From Homalodisca vitripennis (lineage: Eukaryota > Arthropoda > Insecta > Hemiptera > Cicadellidae), in assembly GCF_021130785.1 (NCBI RefSeq), contig NW_025777580.1:125001-189000 (forward strand): 64,000 nucleotides of DNA, read 5' to 3'. The notes under the pieces were generated by a model that was not told where the DNA came from, did no database searches, and saw only the letters and a program-made list of their open reading frames with translations. A program made the translations under genes and the position numbers. How positions within the stretch are numbered: the first letter of the stretch is position 1; each line of letters opens with the position of its first letter. Shown here in pieces: positions 33,293-44,699 of this stretch.

Positions 33293-34745
33293 GCTTTCAA
33301 GACTATAATTGATTAAACGTATGGCTGTGTTGTAATATTATAATGTTTACATAGAACAATTGGTGAAAATTTAACTTTGCAATCTGCTTTAGACTACTGA
33401 TCAAGCACTTTATAATAACGTAAATCTAAATGTAAACAAATGATTCTGCCTCTTTAGTGAACTTCACCTGAAAATATTCACAACTGTTAAATATCAGTTC
33501 ACTTTGTATTAAGTGTCGTAGCGCAGTCTATCGTATCCAATATAAAACACCCCAACATCAACAACAATTTATAATTAAAAATTTAATTAAATTTGACCAA
33601 ATAAATAACTATAATGAAATTCAGTAGTTTGGATAGGCTATTCAGAAATATCAATAATTCGATTGTGATGGTGGCTGCTTATTATACTTCAGCCCTATCG
33701 GAAAACCATCTAATTTGTTTATGTACACTCCTGAAGGATTAACAAAAAATATTGTACATTAAATAGCATTACGATAAATTAAGTTGTAAATTAAAAAATA
33801 TACTTGTTATAAAATTAGTAATTTAAAATTACAGTATGATATCGGAACTGGCCGACAGAATTTAATTTAAAACCAATTCCTACACTATTAACAATAAGTA
33901 GTTATTAACACATGTGATTTGTTTGCTACTTAATTTGAACTTATGTGACCAATTCTGACTGCAGATTAAAAAATGTAAATTGCAACAAATTATTTTAAAT
34001 CCAATTAGTTTAAAAACATGATTATCTAAACTGTTAACAATATTTCACACATAGAAACACAACCTTTTGATTTGTATGCTACTTAGGTTATTTGAGGAAT
34101 GCGACCAATATACTCACTTCAATAAATTTGCACAATGAGTTCACTATATAAATAATAAATAACTATAGTTTTTTTATGCTCTTCAAACATCTTCAATCTC
34201 TATTAATGTATTATAACAATTAGCACTCACACAATAATTACAGAATGTTACAAAACAACACACAAATTTGATAGCAGCACAAACTGTCGGGAAAACCTGG
34301 AATTAAAATAGAAAAACATTATGGCTGTGTTGTAATATTATAATGTTTCCGTAGAACAATTGGTGAAACTTCATCCTTGCAATCTGCATTACACTACTGA
34401 TCAAGCACTTTACAAATTTAAAAATATGAACTTTTCAAAATTTTGAATGTGAACAAATGTTTCTGCCTCTTTGATGAACTTCAGCTGAAAATATTCACAG
34501 CTGTTAAGTATCAGTTCACTTTGTATTACGTGTCGTTCGTAGCGCAGTCTGGCGGATCCAATTTAAAACACTCCCACATCAACAACAATTTATTATTAAA
34601 AAATTAATTAAATTAACTATTTAAATTGGACCGAATTGTGAATCTAAACCATTCTCGGATCCACCTGAAGACACACAAAAAGTTTCATTAAAATCGGTCC
34701 ACCCGCTTAGGAGGAGTTCAGCCTCATACACACGCACACAAGAAA
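33293..34745. repeat. Mosaic interspersed repeat, right part
   Basis: Continuation of the repeat interrupted by the Penelope-like array. It holds two tandem units exactly 1,000 bases apart (ATGGCTGTGTTGTAATATTA at 33321 and 34321), an inverted minisatellite unit (33625-33700) and a + copy of the TGATAGCAGCACAAACTG block (34270). The terminal block with AATCGGTCCACCCGCTTAGG and CGCACACAAG ends at the (TA)n tract. Confidence 0.7.
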
Positions 34746-34760
34746 TATATATATATAAAG

Positions 34761-34792
<32 letters not shown>

Positions 34793-34800
34793 TATAAAAT
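34746..34800. repeat. (TA)n microsatellite
   Basis: AT-dinucleotide runs at the end of the mosaic repeat. They lead directly into the first tRNA-like SINE. Confidence 0.9.
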
Positions 34801-34905
34801 ATGTGGTGTAATGGTATTACATTCACCCGGCAAGTGAGAGATCCGGGTTCGACTCCCGGCGGAGCAAGTACTTTTTGTGATCCAATGTTTATTGAAATTA
34901 AATAA
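34801..34905 (+). mobile_element. tRNA-derived SINE, degraded head
   Basis: GTGGTGTAATGGTATTACATTCACCCGG-type tRNA sequence (no more than internal promoter boxes A and B survive) is followed by AGTACTTTTTGTGATCCAATG and an A/T-rich tail. The B box GGGTTCGACTCCC is intact. The 5' acceptor strand is missing, replaced by the TA tract. It matches the second copy 250 bases downstream, including part of the tail, so it is a SINE rather than a tRNA gene. Confidence 0.65.
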
Positions 34906-35049
34906 GGCTATTGCCATTTATACAATTTAATGTAAATAAAAGTCGTTTGACAGGTATTTGGTCTTCCGATCATATGTTAGTTTGCTTATTGAAACACATA
35001 TGTGACAGATACGGCTAAATACAAATTAATTGAATCGGAAAAAGTAAGC

Positions 35050-35165
35050 GCTCTGTGGTGTAATGGTAGCACATTCACCCGGCAAGTGAGAGATCGGGGT
35101 TCGACTCCCCGGCGGAGCAAGTACTTTTTTTGAATCAATGTTAATTGAAATTATATATATATATA
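35050..35165 (+). mobile_element. tRNA-derived SINE with near-complete cloverleaf
   Basis: The head (35050-35119) folds nearly as a tRNA. The acceptor strand GCTCTG pairs with the GGAGC side, the D arm is GTG/CAC with GG in the loop, the anticodon stem is TTCAC/GTGAG, and the T arm is CGGGG-TTCGACT-CCCCG. The anticodon loop CCGGCAA would give GGC (alanine). But base 33 is C instead of the invariant T and the acceptor stem has only six good pairs, so it is unlikely to be a working tRNA. The tail AGTACTTTTTTTGAATCAATG plus (TA)n repeats the first copy. Confidence 0.65.
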
Positions 35166-38100
35166 TAAAACATAAATAAAGTTAAAAATTTCTTACAGCA
35201 TAAGTTTAAAATGACAATTAACAAAGTATTTAAATAAAATATAACACATATTAATCCATTAACGATTTTAAAATAGGTAATGCAAAGAAAGTTGTTGTAA
35301 ACAGACACGATGAATAATAATTTACGGTATTTAATAGATTCTGAGTAAAAATAATAGACAATAAATAGTTAGGATATTAAATTTACACACAAAAAAACAG
35401 AAAATAAGGTATTATGGTTGCCTCCAACTGTACACCCATATGAACACGCACGCAGGCACGCGTTTTATAGCGGTTGCTAAAGTAGATTTCAAACTTAACT
35501 AATATATTTTATCCAATGAGTTTCAAATAAAATAATTAAACAATTTTTTTATAAAAGTAACCTCCGGTTTGTAAAATAATTGCTAAGAATCTACGAGTTT
35601 AACAATTAAGGGTCTGTTCCTTAAAAATTTAAGTTTTTTTAGGTTTCTTCAAATAAAAGTATTTATATTAATTTTATTGTTCACTACGTACAAATGCATC
35701 GAGAATGAATAGAGAATGGTAGTCGTTTATATGAAATTGGATTAAATCCACATTTAAATGGGGTTGATTTCTGATATTCAATAATTCTTTTTTTACCAAT
35801 TATGATGATGAATATTATAAGAATTAGTATTAGTGCTTATTAGTAGTGAAAACAAAAATGAGTTAAACTTATTATTCATTTTATTACTAAACCTCAAGAT
35901 ACGTTTTTTGGTAATCCAACGATGTTACAGCTAACGTTTAAGAATATTAAAATAGAAAGAGATTATTTAGAATAATATCTACCTAATTTTCTATTTAAAG
36001 CAATATTTATATTTCGGCGTAACCAAAAGAAATGGGTACGTTGACGACAGCAATTTTAAAATAGGTGACGTTAAAGATAAAAATGTCATGCAGTGATTCA
36101 CTTAAATTTCTTCAGTGAAGAATTTAATAATCCTTGAACGTTAGTTAATTATATTTCTCTAAATATCCTATATTAGCATATTGATTTGATTTGTAAGGAG
36201 TATAAACAAATAAAGTTACTATATGTATTTAATTACACCTCATAACATAATAGAATGTTCTACATAGTACAATAAACTAAATTTACATACATTATTTGTA
36301 GCATTTTTTCCAGGCTACTAAGTTTAATTACATAAAAAGTAGTCAAAGAAACATCGCTTTGAATATATTAAACAAACAATACCTCTTATGTATGAAACTT
36401 TAGAAGCTAAAAGCTATCTATTATGATTGGTCAAAAACATTATTCTAAATCCATAATTATAAATAGTATTTGAAACACAACTATACACTCAACGAGCAGA
36501 AACCCATTTCTCGCATGTTTTACTTAGATTCAGGGACTATAAGACTGAAATTTAAATTTTAAATTTGTTTGCTTGGTGTGTATGTTAAATGTCCTTAACT
36601 TCTTTTAGATCATACTAAATCATCCGCTTGCAGATATTTAAATAATGTGGAAGTAGAAACCCTACAACGAACTAAAGCCGTTTCGCAGTAACTATGTTAA
36701 ATGTTACAACAAACATTCGGTTAGTTAGTTTAAAGCCTACGATTGTTTTACCTAAGTCTACCGCTAAACGTTTAACAATATTTAACAAGCCTGCGGAGTA
36801 GTCTAGGATGGATAGGTGCATTAAATAAGAGAAGTACGTGCTACCGATGAAGACTTATTTGGGATGGATAACATTAAAAGTGGCAAATGTCTAGACAAAT
36901 GTGGTCCGACTTATAGGCTTGAGAATGTACATGATGCTTTGTTTCTTTAGAAGAAACATTGCGTTGGAAATTGTACTCGTCAACCAATGCGAATTGGCTG
37001 AGCGTTTGTGAATATTTCTACGTTAGTCAAATACTTAACTTGTAATGTAGACACAAACCTGTTTGACAATTTTCAAGTAGCCTCAGCCTAAAGTAGCTTA
37101 ATCCTTCCATATAGTAAATCAAAATTTATGAAGACCAAGTTTAATAATTTCATCTTGTATAAACAATAGTTATAGGTTATTTTATTATCAATTACGAATA
37201 TCCATATGTACTATGACAGGCTCAATGTTTGATTCATAAACAGTTCGTTATGTAATATAAAATCGTTTATCATTTCGGATCGTACCAAAAGGATATTTTT
37301 ATCTATTATCATTCATTTATTTGATAATATTGCAATGATACTTTCCTTGCTGTGATCCAATATTGGTTTTGAAATACTTGGCCATTTGAAATTATACCAA
37401 TAACTGCTGTGGTGTTCACAATGTTACATGATATTGGAAACAAACTATTCATATTTATGGTATTGGCATTAGTTTTCTGATAACTATTGGGAAGCCGATA
37501 TGTTATTATACTTTCATTCATGTTGAATATTAAAATCTTAATTGCTAATAATCGAGATGAACAACTCGTGTGTTCGGCAATGAAAACTGTGTATTACTCT
37601 TGACATTAGCAACATTATAACATAATGTTTAATATTTCAATATAAATTTTATTTGTTTCAACATTGCACAAAGTACTTTTATTACATAATATTTGAATAA
37701 GCTCATACAACACTATCTAATATGACTTTCTAAACTTAAGTATCATCACTAAATCATTGGTTAAAAACTTTTAAACTTATAAACGAGTAGTCTATACTTT
37801 TAATTTTTTACTTTTGCAGTATCAAATTTATCAGTAATTTATTAATAATACTAGTTTGGTAGAAAACGAATGTAACCACTAGACAATATTGGTTAGTAAA
37901 TACACTTGAATATTGTTCTAATGATCTAGTTTTCGATAGTAATACTGATTTGGTGTAATTTAAAAAATTATATGTCTTTAGCTGTTGCATCTGGATATTC
38001 AGTGCAAACTCTCTAAATTGTTGACAACGTGTTACTATATAATTTAAATATACTTACAACAGAATACTCGTACAATTATTTATTATCGTACAAATACAAT

Positions 38101-38228
38101 TCTTTTCTTTATTTTATAATAATTTGTTCTTATATTTCTTGTATTATTATTTTGATGTATTAATAATTACCTTAAACTGGTGTTTTTTATTGAAACTGCT
38201 CTAATAATGTGTTACTAACCTTAGCTCT
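35166..38228. other. AT-rich sequence, no gene seen
   Basis: Three kilobases with only short frames. No gene, RNA or repeat was recognised. Confidence 0.5.
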
Positions 38229-40866
38229 TTAAGGGGAGCGGGTCGTTCCTATCCCGCGCATGTTAAATTTACAAACTTTAGGTACATGTATTGTCAAAAC
38301 TAAGTAAGTTACAACCTTCAAATTTTTTGTAGGCAAAGAGTACTCCTTTATAAACATCTCTTGCAACTTTAGTAAAAAAATCTTTAAAAAAAATCTTTTT
38401 AGGAATTTTTAAATATTGTGTGTAAAAAAATTATTTTTTTATACCAAAAATTTTTTTTTTCTCATTTGTTTTTTTAGATAGAATGATAAAAGATGCAACA
38501 CCATTTGGAATTGCACTGTTCTATATGCATACCAAATTTCAATTCTCTAGCAATTATAGTTTTTGAGATACATGTACCTTTATATGAAAAAAACCAAGTT
38601 TCCGGGAAATGTCCGGTAAAGGCAAAAATGACTGCTAAACTAACCTTTTGCTGCTAAAACATCCCAGCTCCGTACTCAGGGTCATCTGGGTCTTCATTTT
38701 CCTCTTCTAATGCAAGTTTTCTTTTCCTCCTAGCAACTCTAGCCTCCTTGGTCATGTCTAAAGCAGATTTTTCTGCCTTTTTCAATCGTATTGTATAAAA
38801 ATTTCGCAATGCGGCAACAGACTTCTCGCTCAGTTTGATTCCTAGCTTGTTATACACATCCAATTTGCTGGTGAATCCATTATTAAAAGTTAAAACTGCA
38901 TCATATATGCCAAGTTTTAGAGTGTTTAGCCTTACAAAAACATTTTTAGGCACCTTAGAGCAGACGGCATTGTTGAAACTTTCGTTCTGGTTTTGAGTCT
39001 TTTGGTCAAGGCATTTTTTTAGAAGATCCGGATTGGCTAAATCTCTATAAATTTGTTTGATCTGTACCATCACTTCATATGGCAAATTGTGTGACTTATG
39101 GCTGAAAGTCTGATGTAGGGCTTCGGCTTTATTATAACCGCACCACGACTCCGGCCCCTTTGGACATAGGCCATGTTGCGGAGTGTCATCATTCGATATT
39201 TTGTGGAAATAAGTTGCCCACACATTTTTAACCATTTGTTGAAGATCTGATCCACCTCTTTTTATAGCTAGGCCATAATATTCTTGCAGCTTGTCTATGT
39301 CATTATTTGTTAGCCTATTCTTGCCCCCTATTGCTCTATTATCTTTTAGTTTTGTTTTTCCCAACCGTTTCTTCAATTCCCTTAGTCTGCTCCCCATTCT
39401 CTTCTTGACATGATTGACACATTCCAGTTTTCTTACTTCTACTTCATCTCCATATGGCTTATCGTCAACCACCTTTTTAAAAACCATTGCTGTCACCATC
39501 TCCTAAGTATCGTACATACCGTACATTTCGATCTCTGGACTTTCGGAAAACATCTAGGGCACCCGCAACTTCCATGCCGCCACTTGACCCTTCGTAGTTT
39601 TTGGAACATATATGATCAGGTACTATTTTTTTTTATTTTCATGTACAGTGTAGATTTGACAGTATTTGGACATTATGGAAACATCCAACACCTTGCCAGT
39701 ATCTAATGATGTTACGCTGACAACCCCATTCAGTGACTTGTGTCCCCTCCTTTGCCAAGACCCATCTAAACAAACCGTCAAATCTCTTTTTGACGTTTCT
39801 TCACACTCATTTACAGACACAGCTTCCTCAATTGCCTGCTTCATACTTTCACTAGCACAATTTTCAACAGCCTGATATATTATGTTACTACAAGGTCCTA
39901 TTTTTTGAGGTGGTAAAGGTAAGTCTAATAATGAACACAGAATGTTACCTGCACTGATACCTTTTCCGATCGTTCTCATGCCGTAAATAAATTTCAAGTT
40001 TACCTCATATTTTCCATTCTCATTTTTTTAGAGTTGTAAAAATTAGTTGATTCCAAACAAACACAACATTTCAGTTCAATATTCACAGCCAATCCAAATC
40101 TTTTCTTATCCGTAGTACAAAGTTCTATGCAGTCTTCGCTATCGCAAAATTTACTTTTTACAAATTTTTTTAATTGCTCACTAAATAAACTAAGATCCAA
40201 AATAACACTACCCATTCCAGTTCCTTCATAATTGTCATATTTATCAAAGGACAGTTTTTTAGAAGCAGAGCTAATGTTTGCATTAGTAGTAGGCCTAGGG
40301 CTAGGGCTAGCAGAATCTGTTTGGGTAGGCCTAGATTTAGAGTCCAACTTACGGTACTTTTTTCCTCTAAACTCACGTTTAGATTTAGTTTTGTAACTAA
40401 CCTTTGCTCTTGGCATGGTTATAAGAAGTTGTAAAACACTTCAAGAAACAATACACACTCCTAATCTACCACTAACTATGAATAAAGTGCAACACTTTTA
40501 GTAAAACACAATTATCCGGCACAAACACATATAACATAACCTCCTAAGCATATCAAAACAAATAAAGCAATATTCTTTCTGTCATCTGTATTCCCAGTTG
40601 TCAGTACCAGGTTGACCAACAGAGCAAAGCCATAACATACTTATAACTAACACACATGATATATATGATTGTGTCAGCCAACATCTTACGAACTGCTGCA
40701 AAAAACTAGTGAACATCTTTTGTTTGTGAATTTTTTTTTGGTAATTTATAAATTTATTTGAGCATTAATACTTACATATTTTTAAAATACACACTTTAAA
40801 CTATTAAAAAATGCAATAAAACATTTTTCTAATTTTTTTTAATTTTCATTGACCTGCTCCCCTTAA
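38229..40866 (-). mobile_element. TTAA-flanked Kolobok/Mutator-type DNA transposon
   Basis: TTAA at 38229-38232 and 40863-40866 flanks a 2,630-base element. Its ends are short inverted repeats: GGGGAGCGGGTC on the left and GGGGAGCAGGTC read from the right. A single transposase gene lies on the minus strand (38654-40416). TTAA duplication is typical of piggyBac and Kolobok. The protein is not piggyBac-like but resembles the Mutator-like/Kolobok proteins common in insects, so I favour Kolobok-like. A deleted relative lies at 58700-60152. Confidence 0.82.
38654..40416 (-). pseudogene. Kolobok/Mutator-type transposase, three homopolymer shifts
   Basis: About 585 codons in three frames (40000-40416, 39623-39997 and 38654-39499). 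The N-terminus MPRAKVSYKTKSKREFRGKK is basic. A middle part has CCVCLESTNF. The catalytic core includes TVCLDGSWQRRGHKSLNGVV (first D), the short bridge at 39500-39622 with NYEGSSGGMEVAGAL and RYLGDGDSNGF (second D), then LECVNHVKKRMGSRLR, QHGLCPKGPESWC and KTQNQNESFNN (probable catalytic E). The C-terminus is acidic (EEENEDPDDPEYGAGMF). Breaks lie at an A7 run near 40027, an A9 run near 39626 and a T5 run near 39480. Changing each run by one base gives one continuous frame. The family assignment is from memory of these motifs. Confidence 0.85.
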
Positions 40867-41330
40867 ATGCATTTTATATACACTTTTCAATGAAATATGG
40901 GACGGAGAGTTATATATTACAATGTTCATAATATAAAGAAGAATCACTAATAAACTGTAAAAGAATTACACCCACTACATAAGCTACACAAGAGGCTATA
41001 ATTGCCTTAATCATAAATTAACTGAGAGTTAATAAAAATTAAAGTATTATTAACAATGCAGCAAAACTAATGTATTAATAAATTCATTACAACTAAATAT
41101 TTGCCAGGCCGTATAAAAAAGTGAGTACATACGTCTATTCGTTTTTAATATTTATTAATGACGATTAATTACTAAAAAGAAAGGCATGTTGTCATACATT
41201 TGCCATCAATGTATTTAAAAATATTTCTTTTTTAGAATTCTAGATTATAAGTCTTCAATTATAAGCAAACTGTGAGGCGAAAGGTTGATCGTAAAGAAAA
41301 TTAAAAAAATAAATGATAAGTTAAACTTGC
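40867..41330. other. AT-rich sequence, no gene seen
   Basis: Nothing recognised between the transposon and the minisatellite. Confidence 0.5.
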
Positions 41331-41990
41331 TATACACATTGCTGATAATGGAACAAGCTGTACTTGATAACCATACACTGTACTAATCATATCACAACAC
41401 AGTACCAACGATGTCACTACACAGTGCGATTCGTATGACAACTTAGTAACAACCATATTACTACTCAGTACCAACCATATCATTACTAACCGTATTACTG
41501 CATAGTACTAACTATACCAGAACATATAAACACCATATTACTGCACTGTTCAGACCATATCACTACAAAGTACTAAATTTATCACTGCAAAGCACCAGCA
41601 ACATCATTCAACAGTAACAACCACAAAACTCCACAGTGTCAACCGTATCAAAAAGAATGATCAACCACATCACTACACAGTACTAACCATAGTAGAACAT
41701 ATTAACACCATATTATTACACAGTACCAACCATAAAACTACAAAGTACTAACCACATCACTAGACAGTACCAACCAGAGTAGAACATATAGCCAGATTCC
41801 TACACATAACCACCAATACCATTTCAAAATACTAACCACACATCTCTACACAGTACTTATAACATAATTACACGTACTACAAATTTTACTATATAGTAAA
41901 ACCATATTACTACACAGTGCCAACCATATCACTACAAAGTAACAACCATAGCACTACACAACACCAACTATATCACTTCACTTTACAGGG
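41331..41990. repeat. ~22-bp degenerate minisatellite
   Basis: The phrase CACTACACAGTACCAACCATA recurs with many variants over about 650 bases (for example near 41400, 41455, 41665, 41740, 41905 and 41930), with spacings close to multiples of 22. Several units contain an extra AGAACATAT(A/T)(A/C) block. There is no coding capacity. Confidence 0.75.
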
Positions 41991-43370
41991 GCGCATGTGA
42001 CAAAAACACACATTAAAATACACTAGATAATACATAAGACTTAGGCAGACTTGCTGTAGAATAGTGGCTCGTCGTTTAAAATATAACTGAACAAAATAGC
42101 AATGGCTGTGTAGGAATTAATAGGCAGCAGACTCCGGCGTCAGGTTTTTTTAAAATCATAAAGTAATATTAAGTGTGCAAAAGTTCTAGCTACCTAGATT
42201 ATTCCTATTTAAAATAAGTAGCTAAACTTGTTAGTAATTATTTAGTTTATAAACTGTGATGAAGTTTAGTTAAAGGGTATAATTTAAGTCTAATTATAAC
42301 AAAGTAATTAACTTAAAAGGAAGCTCTGAAAAACTCAGCATTCTGCATTATATTAGATGCTAATAATACCATCGGATGTTATCTTTTTCTAAATTAAGTC
42401 TTTATACCCGTTGTTTATACAGTAACGGTATTAAATACTGCTACTGAGCGTGAACTACGTAAAACTATATTTCAGATCTTGTTTAAATGTATTGGCTTTT
42501 ATTAAATAAAAATCGCAAATATAAAAAAAAAATAGATCAGTACAAACATCTTCGTTTAGTGTATTTTTCTAAATCGTTTAAAGATAATTTATAGCCTTTA
42601 TTTTCCTTATGAACAGTTACGTTATGCAATTTATACCAAAAGGTACTGATTATTTGTAATTTTGTTTCAACAATCGTTGTATGGATTGGATATAGAAGTT
42701 TAAAGTTGCCTGTAAAAGAGATACAAAACACGAATCAACAGTTCAATGATGCCTCAATATAAGTATGTGTAATTTGTTTAAAGGATGCTTATTCATTCAC
42801 TTATGTAAAAATACGTGTCTATTTTTTACAAATAGTAATTTAATGCTTGTGAACAATATCATCGTGTATACATAGTAGGAATAGAGTATAATAGTTCTTT
42901 TAGCAATATGTATAGTAGTATAGTATATACTGAAATATGTGTATTTTATTCTTAAAAATTACTTGCAAAAAAATTCACAAGACGTGTGTAGGTAAAAAAT
43001 AAAATTCTACAAAATGGTAACACTAAACTTTAAAACGTTTAGTGCTTATTTCATGTAAGGTATTACTTTTTAATGTAATATTAATTAAAAGCATGGTTTT
43101 TTTTAAATAAATACGTGGTTTGATATTTCTCACAAACACCTAATTTGTTTTAGAGTGTCTCTCAATAATAAAAGTTTTAAGTTACAAAGAAAAATAAGTA
43201 ACAATGAGATTCTTTGGTAATCTTAAAGCTCAAACAGAGTTTAATGCCATAAAACTTTACCGAAGTAGCAAACAATGTCTAAACTATTAAACATTTGTAA
43301 AATAGTTTTGATGTGCAATAATTTTAATAAAATTACATATCAATACACATCACTACTAAATATAAATGAT
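41991..43370. other. AT-rich sequence, no gene seen
   Basis: No gene or RNA recognised. Weak similarity to 47550-48350 is possible but was not convincing by eye. Confidence 0.5.
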
Positions 43371-43379
43371 TGGTTACTA

Positions 43380-44010
43380 AAATAAGTAGCTTCCCTGTCA
43401 ATATTATTGGACAATTAATCCTTTTTTCTCCTTTACAATATTATATTTCGTAGACTTGCATTTTTGTTTGGCACTAGAAAAATACTTCAGACCATAAAAA
43501 GTTCAGGTTCCACAATGAATGCACGAATATTGAATTCAGCTGTAATGGATCTCTGATGAAATATTAAAAGTTTGATTAGGCGATAATAATAATATTTTAT
43601 TCAATACGGTTCATAAATATAGCAATATTTTATATTAGGTTATGTTATGTAATACGTAAGTTAAATGTGATGTGTAAGATAGTCTAATTTGTGTTTAAAT
43701 TATTTTTGTTAACTAAATATTTTATTACTTGTAAAATATTACCTAATACGACTACTACCCAATGACAACTGTGTCGATTAGTAAAGCTGTTACTTGTTTA
43801 AAACTCACGGCTTCCATTAGGAATAAATATAAATGCAAAAAAAGAGTTGAATGGAAATCCGTTTCCACCCTGACATCAAACACTTGTAAGCTACGTTACA
43901 GGGAACGAGTAATTCCAATGGCAAAAGCAGTGCTGATTAGATTTCCTATAACATTCTTTTTATATCCCTTTATTTACACCTTAAACAGTCTCATGAAATC
44001 CTTTTTAACA
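43380..44010 (+). repeat. Direct duplication, copy 1 (includes dispersed repeat copy 2)
   Basis: It matches 48360-49040 in the same orientation. Matching landmarks are TATTATTGGACAATTAAT, the ATGGATCTCTGATGAAAT-type block near 43545, TACCCAATGACAAC near 43758 and the ~150-bp module at 43820-43960. A frame from 43762 encodes 88 residues over the module (VEWKSVSTLTSNTCKLRYRE); no family is recognised. The LINE at 44.7-47.43 kb lies between the two copies. Confidence 0.65.
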
Positions 44011-44028
44011 GTTATAAACACGATCTAA

Positions 44029-44690
44029 TTAATTATTAAATTAGTATGATAAATTTTATTTGTTGTTATTGTTAAAATATTAAAATATTTGAAATGTAGT
44101 GAAATGCCGTCTTTAGGTATTTGTAATCTTAAATTAATTATTAAGTAAGTGTGTGTTAAAGTGTTATAAAAATGTATATTTTTCGACCTATTTTTATTAT
44201 TTATGTAATTATCTATTTTAAAATATAATTTGACATACGTCATTTTAACGTTGACTATCAATTATTATAATATGCATAAGAAACTTTTGCAATTCTAAAA
44301 AGAGATAAACTATTACTATTAAAGACATTAATATACCTCGTAGGCTGTAGTGTCATACTACGTAACAATACATTTTAATTTTCCAATAGATTGAGACTAC
44401 GAGGGTAGACCTTAGCCTCCATCGCACTGTAAACCTCAACCCTCCCAGTATGTATAGATTGTCTATTGAAGTATGAATGGTTTCCAAATGAATGGAGGCA
44501 ATCAAGTCACATTCCTTAACCTATGTCACTATAGTTTGGGCGTCTCTCTCGCAGATAACTGAGCCACCCTAATATATTGTAGCCGTGCATAAAGCTTAAG
44601 AATATTAGTAAATATTTTATTAGAACACTTAATGTATTCAGTTGTAATTTTTATACAATGACAGTAATTAACAGTTACAGTGAGAAAATC
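44029..44690. other. AT-rich sequence, no gene seen
   Basis: Contains a slightly GC-richer patch at 44390-44580 of unknown origin. No coding signal was recognised. Confidence 0.45.
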
Positions 44691-44699
44691 TTGGGAGAA

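Noticed and set aside
35050..35119. Functional alanine tRNA gene
   Set aside because: C at position 33, an imperfect acceptor stem and a second copy sharing the 3' tail point to a SINE head instead.
41331..41990. CRISPR-like or regulatory array
   Set aside because: The ~22-bp phrases are adjacent and degenerate without constant spacers, and the window is eukaryotic. It is a minisatellite.
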